Of a stretch of DNA of 64,000 bases, positions 57,629 through 64,000 are shown piece after piece. A model generated the notes under the pieces. The model was not told the origin of the DNA. It saw nothing but the letters and a program-made list of their open reading frames with translations, and searched no databases. The stretch is from positions 1,148,813-1,212,812 of the forward strand of contig MU006230.1 of NCBI GenBank assembly GCA_010093685.1, given 5' to 3'. Position 1 is the stretch's first letter; each line of letters opens with the position of its first letter. Source of the stretch: Ophiobolus disseminans (taxonomy: Eukaryota > Ascomycota > Dothideomycetes > Pleosporales > Phaeosphaeriaceae). The position numbers and the translations under genes are program-made.

Positions 57629-57645
57629 TCTCCGTATGAACACCT

Positions 57646-57674
57646 GGTGGAATGGCCCCGGGGGCCATTCCACC
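57646..57674. repeat. Perfect palindrome, 14-base arms
   Basis: GGTGGAATGGCCCC at 57646-57659 is the exact reverse complement of 57661-57674, with a single central G. Confidence 0.9.
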
Positions 57675-59765
57675 GCGATCGCTGATTGGCTGCAGCACCT
57701 TGCCTCACCAAAACTCAGCGGGGGCATTCCTCCAAGTTGCGGAGGAATGCCCCCTCTGCCTCGCAATTAATGCGCCAACGCAGCTCTCTCTACCAGCGCC
57801 TAATAGCGCGCCTATTGCGCAGCTAGGGCAAGCGCAAGACGCGTTCCTCTGCTGCCAGCAGAAGGAAGAAGACGCAGGCGCAGCAGGCGCAGCAGTAGCA
57901 GCAGTAGCTGCAGCAGCTATTTAGCAGCGCCGTAGCTGTAGCTATATTACCACAAATTGTAAAGAGATGCTTGTACAAGGCATCAGCCCACTTATTGTAG
58001 TGCTGCCTACAGGCGGTGGTAAGACGCTGCTTCCTGTAGCTGCTGCTGTACTTGATGACGCAGCCTAGCAGGAGAGCGGCAGGCCTTGTGTTACAATCCT
58101 AATTGTGCCCTTCTGCGCGCTTATTAAGGATCTGCTTACACGGCTGCGCAAGGCTGGCATCATGGCAATAGAATAGCAGGCAGGCGCAGAGGGCGACTAC
58201 CAGAACCGCCGCACGCTAGCCTCAATCGTGCTCGCCAGCGCAGACTGCGTAGGGAGCTACAGCGGCTAGTTCCTCTCATACGCTGCTCTGTTAGCAAGAC
58301 AGGGGGTGCTCCGCCGCGTAGTTATTGATGAGTGCCATGTAGCCATCACGGCTGACTCGTGGCGGACTGCGCTGCGCAGGCTCAAGGACATACGGCTGCT
58401 GCCGTGCCAGCAGGTGCTGCTCACAGCGACACTGCCGCCCTCGCTAGAGGCTCAATTCCGCGAGACTATGCTTATGCCTGGGGCAACTGTGCTGCGCGCT
58501 AAGACAACGCAGCGCCTAGACGCCCACTACGCTGTTGTCCAATGCCAGCGCCGCGCTGAGCTTCAAGCTATACGGTAGCTGTCCGCCTTGATTGTACGCT
58601 GATGGACGAGGCGAGGTGCATGCCCTACGCGCCACTGCCTCTGCTGCAGGAAGCAGAGAGCGCTGCTAAAGGCATTATTTACTGCCGCAGCAAGGCGCTC
58701 TGCGACGAGATTGCAGGCGTGCTAGGCTGCCTAGTCTACTACGCCAACATGGAGGGGAGCCGCAAGGAGGTGCTAGACAGATAGCAGCAGTTAGGCGGCC
58801 TAATTGTGAGTACGTCAGCGCTGGGTGTAGGCATGGACATCCCGCATGTACGCTTTACATTGCATGTAGAGAGGCCCTAGGGCATAGTCGACTTTGTGCA
58901 AGAGAGTGGGCGGATGCGGGCAGGCAGAAAGTCAGTTATTATGCTTGCACAGCCACGGCAGCAGCAGCAGCAGCAGCTAGCGCAGGAGATGGATAATAGT
59001 GAGGCTATTGAGGCCTTTGTACGCACTGCAGGCTGCCGGCGAGCAGTTATGAGCTAGTATATGGATGGCAGGCAGCTGTCCTGCGCAGAGCTCCAAGCAA
59101 GATCAAGAGAGGCAGCAGTAGGGGTAGCTACATGCGACAACTGCAAGGAGCAGCAGACTGGTAGGCGCAGGGCATAGCAGGACGAGCAGGCCGTACAGGC
59201 CGTACAGGAGCAGGCTGTACGTGCGAAGCTAGATGAGCTAGCCTACTCTACCTGCCCGTACTGCTGGGCTATTGTGCACGAGACGTTTGAGGGCAGAGAG
59301 GGCAAGGAGGGCGAGCGTGGCTGGCAAGAGCAAGAGGCATCACGGCATAGCCTCTGGCAGTGCCCGCGCGTAGCAATGGCAGATATAGAGGAGGTCCGCA
59401 GAGGGATCAGGTACAGCCGAGAGGTGGGTACGTGCTGGAAGTGCGGGATGATGGACTACCTCTGCGAGCGAGGCAGCGGCAGCAGCGGCAGCAACCAGCA
59501 GAATTGTGCGTGGCCTAACGTAGTCATACCGTTACTCTATGGGCTTTGGGCGGTTGTAGAGATAAAGGCTAGACAAGATAGCAGCAACGCTCTCGCTCGT
59601 ACGCACACAACGCTAGGGCGCGTAGGATATAGAGAGCAGGATAGTAGTAGCGTAGGGTTTAGTAAGTGGATCAGTAGGCCGTATAGAGGTAGGAGAGTAT
59701 GTGGTAGAGTTGTTGGGAACGGTGTAGCAGCAGTAGTAGCAGCTATATTAGAAGAGAAGAGCTAG
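57652..59765 (+). pseudogene. RecQ-like superfamily-2 helicase, broken
   Basis: A plus-strand helicase frame lies between the direct repeats. Motif I is LPTGGGKTLL, motif II VVIDECHVAI (DECH), and motif III LLTATLPP. The frame shifts between 58578 and 58602, then continues with KGIIYCRSKALCDEI (motif IV), IVSTSALGVGMDIPHVRFTLHV (motif V) and VDFVQESGRMRAGR (motif VI). A Cys-rich tail follows (CDNCKEQQ, CPYCWAIVHETFEG, CWKCGMMDYLC) and the frame ends at 59765. Nine in-frame stops interrupt the correct frames and all are TAG, several at places where relatives have Trp or Gln. The N-terminal OrsD-like part of related proteins is absent. Similar helicases occur at fungal chromosome ends and with OrsD/DUF3505 genes. 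Confidence 0.8.
57720..57754. repeat. Perfect hairpin, 14-base arms and 7-base loop
   Basis: GGGGGCATTCCTCC at 57720-57733 pairs exactly with 57741-57754; loop AAGTTGC. It shares the GGCATTCC/GGAATGCC core with the palindrome 46 bases upstream. Confidence 0.9.
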
Positions 59766-59787
59766 ATAGAATAGAATAGAGAGACTT

Positions 59788-60018
59788 CTCCCAGTGATTA
59801 TACGAAGAAAGGGAGTCCCTTTCTTTGCTTTGCCTGCAAAATATTTAGCGCCTGCACGGACAGTCGAGTCCCTTTCTTTGCTTTTTCAAAGTCCCTTTCT
59901 TTGCTCTTCCCTAACTCAAATCTGGATGCAAATCTCGCAATACGTGCAGCAAGTAGTTTTCAACTTTTCTAGCTACTTTGCAGAGGGGAGCAGCTATTGT
60001 GGGGTTGGCAGAATATCC
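59788..60018. repeat. Right copy of the 231-bp direct repeat
   Basis: Same orientation as 57398-57628, about six differences. It begins 23 bases after the helicase stop and ends at GAATATCC. Confidence 0.85.
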
Positions 60019-60150
60019 CCAAAGTATAGGCGTTGATGTTCGCGTTTCTTGCGCTAACCCAGCGACGCGTACCGCTAGCGCTGCAAGCAACATCAACAAA
60101 GTAAGTAGCAAGTGTAAGTCTAAGGAACCCTTAAAAGATATATCGAGAAA

Positions 60151-61461
60151 CTACTCTACTGGACAAAATAGCTCAAGCAGAGTTAGCTGACGCAGCCGAG
60201 GCGTTGCAGCCGTGCTACCTGGCGTTGTCTGCGCCTGGGAAACCCTTCCACCACTATCCGACCCATCGTCCTCGCTGTCCTGCACCTCCTCAATCTCATA
60301 CATGGCGGCTGGAGCCTCTGCCTCGATGCGCAGCAGTTTGTCGCCAATTGGCCCACCTGCAATAGCGTCTAACCCTAGCAGGCAATCCAGCGCCTGCGAC
60401 GCGTGGTATACGTCTGGATTAACGCGCTTCACCACCTCAGTCCAGATCTTAACCTGAGGGACGCGCATGTCGCCCTCTATCCAGTTTTTAGCAATCGCGT
60501 CGTGAGGCATTAGGCAGAAACTACTCCAGCCTAGCATCTAGCTAATCGTATACCAAACGCAAGCTTTGTGTAAGCACTGCTTGAAGACCTTTCTCTCCTC
60601 CTCGCTTAGATTAGACCGGACCAGGGCCAATAGCACGGCCTGCGCTTAGGAACTTACCCAGCCCCGTCCGTCTCGATTGCGCGTCTTGTTGTTGCTAGAC
60701 ACGAGATCTTCTTGCCTAATCTCCTCTTGTTTCCGGACGTAGGCCTGGCCTAAGAGAGCCAATGCCCAGCGGTACTTGATAGGCAAAGTAGCCAAGTCGC
60801 TCTCCAAGCAATTATAACTGTTCCAAGCAATACAGAATGCCGTATCTGTACTATCCTGGCCCTGCGACTGCCGCTGTATAGAGGACAGAGGGTTCTCCCC
60901 TTGGCTACTGGGAAGTACGCGGCCGTCTCTAAAAGGCGAGCCGCGGAGTTGCCAGTCGTAGAAGAATTGGGCAGCACTGGCTCGAGATGAAGGGTTGCCG
61001 AGCTCGCGGGCCTTCTGTAGCATGGCGCAGGCATTAGAGTAGGGCGTTTTGTATGTAGAGTAGAAATCCTTAGGAGGTGCAGCCGTAGATTTACTACCGA
61101 TAGCTGGCTCCTTGGTAACCTTCTGCGTAAAAATCCACGATACATGTTGCTTGTCCTCGTGCAAGATGGAAGCATAGGCAGCATGCTCTAGACGAGGGGC
61201 CTGGGAGGCCGGGGCGTCAAGGCCAAGCCTACGCCGTTTCTTCTCCCGCACCTCGTCAAGCTTCTGCTTCTGTCTTTTCTCTGCTCGGCGATTGTTATTC
61301 GTGACTGTCGTAGTATATACGATGGGCTCCGGGTGCGCATCTGATAGACCCTCCCCCTCCGACCGCGCATCCGGTAGCTCCTCCAAGCGCCGTTCAACCG
61401 TGTGTTCTGACGCAGACGGTGAAGCAGGAGTTGGCGAACCAGGAGCAGGTACTTCTTTCAT
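60151..61461 (-). pseudogene. Broken minus-strand gene of unknown family
   Basis: A frame from the ATG at 61461 runs to 60646 (TAA) and then on in the same frame, through a TAG at about 60540..60538, to a final stop at 60151. The total is 437 codons with no shift. The N-terminal third is Pro/Ser/Glu rich with a basic stretch (EKRQKQKLDEVREKKRRR). The middle has SNACAMLQKARELGNPSSRASAAQFF and YRWALALLGQAYVRKQ; the part after the stops has HDAIAKNWIEGDM and CLLGLDAIAGGP. I do not recognise the family. Both inner stops could come from Gln codons by C-to-T change. Confidence 0.6.
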
Positions 61462-61713
61462 GGGTTGTGACTGTGACCAAGGCAGATATGCTCGCCTCGC
61501 TCTCGGGCGTAAGGCCGCAGAAGACTGTGGTTGCGCCGACGGCGGTTCGTCCGTGTCAGCCTTCGAAACGCGCTGTGCCGCAGCGACGAGGCAGGACTAG
61601 CCCTCGTCGGAGAGCGCATCACGAGGAAGGGAGCGTCGTAACAACTAGATCGCGGCCAGAATAGATTGAGCAATGAATACTGGGTTGCATACGCTCGTCT
61701 CATCTGGCACTAA

Positions 61714-62142
61714 CTATCCTGCGCTGAACGGGCCGCCAGACGCGTCCTGCTGTGCACTTGACGGCGCGGCTGCCTGGCGGAAAAACAGTCTCTCGTAGTC
61801 TTCGTTGGGAGGCTCGTACTTGAGGTTGTACGGGTGCGTATTGTTGCTGGTTGGGGGAAAGCTCTAGGGACCACCGTCGAACCTCCTTGCTATATGGCCA
61901 AGAACCGTCTTCCACTCGGGTTCTTGCGTGCTCTGGGTATAATACGCCTCTCTTGCAGGAGAAAACATTTCTTTTGCAATCTTGTTGCTGACCTGTAGCA
62001 TGCAAAAGAAAGTGGTTGGGGTAGAGGAAGGGTGACTTGCGTTCCGGGCCAAAACGCTAGTTAGGGCCGCACGGTCGTACCACAACATCACACCAACCAG
62101 CCCCGTCGGAGAAAGCCAGGCGTAATACCGGCGTGTTGATCC
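61714..62142 (-). pseudogene. Small minus-strand coding relic
   Basis: A frame open from 62142 to a TAG at 61714, broken by another TAG at 61866..61864 where Trp would fit (GGP-stop-SFPP). It reads YYAWLSPTGLVGVMLWYDRAA, later CMLQVSNKIAKEMF and YEPPNEDYERLFFRQA. No start codon with context and no family recognised; it is probably the end of a longer lost gene. Confidence 0.4.
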
Positions 62143-62156
62143 CTATCAAAGCCTAA

Positions 62157-64000
62157 ACTCTATGTGCGTTACTATATGGTGTGGCCAGCACGCGTGCGTC
62201 TAAAGCATGCAAGATAGAGACGTTTGCGCAGCTCTTCGAACACCTTCCTGAGCTCCATGTCCTTGTATGTAGGCTATGCACAATAGCTATACCCCCTCCG
62301 CAGCTAGTAACCCATCTTAAAGAACAGCACCCTAAGGTTGCTCCCAGCAAGCGGAAAAGCGTTGCAGCCGCCGCAGACGCGCTACCAGACCTCGCATAGG
62401 TGCCAAAGGACGTATGCATCCCCAGACCAGCGAAGCAGGCTATTCACCCTCTTCCAATTTGTGGCAATGGATTTGTATGCGCGGTACAAGACTGCTGGTA
62501 TACCTGCACTACAATGGTTGGTATTCAAGTGCATGCTAGAAAGGAGCATGGCTGGTTGAACGATCAGAGACGAGGCGGCGATGTGAGGAAGAAGAAGAAG
62601 CAGCCGAGGAACCGCGTTTGGAGAGACACACAGGGCTGCCAGCGGCTGTTCAAAGCAGCAGGATGGCCAGCCTACTTTGCCGTAGCAACCACGGCCGGCG
62701 TGGCGGACGCTGAGGATATATCGCACCATGTCAGGGCAGATCGCCAACACCATCGCGAACAGCGACAGGCAGCTGCCGAGCAGGCGACCATCGAAGAGAG
62801 CTGCCGAGCCCAAGCAGATCCATGGCTCGAGCTGACTGAGTGGGTGCCGCATCTCCAAGGCTGCTCGAGAGCAGCACTCCTGAGCGCAGTGGCGGTCCCC
62901 AGCGAGGGCAAGGCCGGCGACGACCGCAACCCCATGCCAGCCAAGCCGGAGTTAGCAGAGACGTGTCGAGCCATGCGGAGGGTGATCAGGGCTGCCTTTG
63001 CTGGTTGTCGTGCCGAGGTCGTAGGCAGGCTCACACTGGAGGTGATTGAGAGGCGCGAGACGGGCGCGGAGTCGAATGAGCGACCCTTTTACGCGCGGCA
63101 CAAGGTGCAGACGGTGAAGAAGTATAGTGAAAAAGTGGTCCAAGTGCTGTGTTATCTCTGGCGTACCTACGAGCAGCCGGAGCGGCCATCCTACTGGCTT
63201 ACTGCCCGGCAAGAAGCGCTGCTGTGGTCGCTGCAGCAGATCGCGAGTTCTACCCAGGATCGGAAGAGGGAGAAGCTGGAGGCGCGCTGTCTCGAGCTCT
63301 GGATAGCCCTTCTTGACCACTCGCTGGTGGGCGACGAACACAAGAGCGGACTGCTCAGTGGCATTGCCGTGCTGGGCCTCAAGCCCGACTACCACGGCGG
63401 CGGCTGGGTCCCTGCACACGACTTCTCCCCTGTGCTGTCCGCGCTCATCACGACCTCCAAGGTGCTGGTTGTGCACTATGCGCGTCAGCAGCGGGACACA
63501 GCGCTGCAGAAGGATCCGGACACGGCGTTGACCGTCTACGAACTGGTCAGGGAGATGGCGGAGCAGTTCATGACGCTGTCCGACTTCCGAGGGACGCCCA
63601 GCCCCATGAACCGCATGCTGCGTCTACGTGCCCTGGCTCGGGCGCAGGCAAAGAGGCGGAACACGCCAGGGGTGGTTGCGTGGGACCGAGACCGTCTCCT
63701 CATCGACCAGCAGAGCTTCTCGCTAGCCGACCTCCAATCCATGGTAAAGGGGCTGTGCGAGACGGTGCGCGTACAGCTACTGAGAGACGTCTTGCTGCTG
63801 GACTTGGACAATGCAGACGATGTGCGGCCAGGGACGACCGCGCTGCCCGAGCTCTGCATGGACAAGTTGGTCGATCAACCAGCCGAGCTGGCGGCCGGGT
63901 GGAGCTTCCTCAAGCACCCACAGAACCAGCTGGAGCGGTGGCAGGACTGGCTGCTAGACCGCGTGATCGAAGAGGCGCCGCTGAGGCAGAGATTCATCCG
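62157..64000 (+). pseudogene. OrsD-like (DUF3505) protein, runs off the right edge
   Basis: One frame is open from 62157 to the window end (about 614 codons) except for a TAG at 62397-62399. The N-terminal part has two zinc-finger-like units, CRLCTIAIPPPQLVTHLKEQH and CAVQDCWYTCTTMVGIQVHARKEH, the layout of OrsD/DUF3505 proteins, which are often joined to or followed by a RecQ-like helicase. Beyond them are RNRVWRDTQGCQRLFKAAGWPAYF, HHVRADRQHHREQ, WLELTEWVPHLQG, and RPFYARHKVQTVKKYSEKVVQVL. No ATG precedes the conserved part; the first usable codon is a GTG at 62181, so the 5' end is either lost or in an exon not found. The TAG replaces a likely Gln. The remainder lies outside the window. Confidence 0.65.

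Noticed and set aside
57900..59190. Reassigned UAG codon as the main explanation for the TAG-only stops
   Set aside because: Nearby genes use TAG as a normal stop (the oligopeptidase and the GH2 gene), the helicase also has a frameshift, and CpA-to-TpA mutation explains the pattern.
57398..60018. LTR retrotransposon
   Set aside because: The direct repeats lack TG..CA ends, and no primer-binding site, polypurine tract, gag, protease, reverse transcriptase or integrase is seen; the interior encodes a helicase.
1..64000. tRNA, rRNA and CRISPR features
   Set aside because: I scanned by eye for B-box-like strings, 5S-like sequence and regularly spaced repeats and found nothing I could support. 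A tRNAscan/Infernal run would settle this.

Overview
The window looks like nuclear DNA of a filamentous ascomycete, most likely a Dothideomycete of the Pleosporales type. The protein-coding genes carry short introns of about 45-60 bases with GT..AG ends and CTAAC/CTGAC branch points. They encode typical fungal families: a Pth11-like rhodopsin-domain protein, GT90/CAP10, a HET-domain protein, a 2EXR protein, a Zn2Cys6 factor, a sedolisin and an arginine-pathway acetylglutamate synthase. All gene models below were spliced by hand, and every intact model closes in frame. The placement at order level is an inference.

Layout. 1-7 kb: sparse, with one spliced Pth11-like gene and one decayed minus-strand gene. 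7-27.5 kb: housekeeping and secreted-enzyme genes. These are an M3 oligopeptidase, a type-B carboxylesterase, two adjacent genes broken by in-frame stops, a GH2 glycosidase converging on an FHS-family sugar transporter, a GT90 glycosyltransferase, acetylglutamate synthase (ARG2) and a divergent 3-hydroxyisobutyrate-dehydrogenase-like gene. 29-40 kb: a small membrane protein, a large HeLo-like/SH3/pseudokinase gene, NPC2, V-ATPase subunit F, the NUR1-type nuclear rim protein and an RS-rich protein. 41-51 kb: a sedolisin, then a compact set that looks like one catabolic cluster: a Dal5-type permease, a D-2-hydroxyacid dehydrogenase, a Zn2Cys6 regulator and an HpcH/HpaI aldolase. A TIR element sits in the regulator's promoter.

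51.5-64 kb: decaying and repeat-rich. It holds a HET pseudogene, a 2EXR gene, a pogo/Fot1-like transposase fragment interrupted by a hAT-like MITE, and a second, truncated MITE. Then comes a RecQ-like helicase pseudogene between 231-bp direct repeats, further broken minus-strand coding remnants, and a long OrsD/DUF3505-like reading frame that runs off the right edge. Most disabling changes there are TAG codons at positions where Gln or Trp is expected, which fits CpA-to-TpA (RIP-type) mutation. The helicase/OrsD pair resembles subtelomeric helicase regions, but no telomere array is present.

The two observations I rate highest are the HeLo-like + SH3 + pseudokinase protein, whose layout parallels animal MLKL, and the helicase element with direct repeats, perfect hairpins and TAG-only stops.
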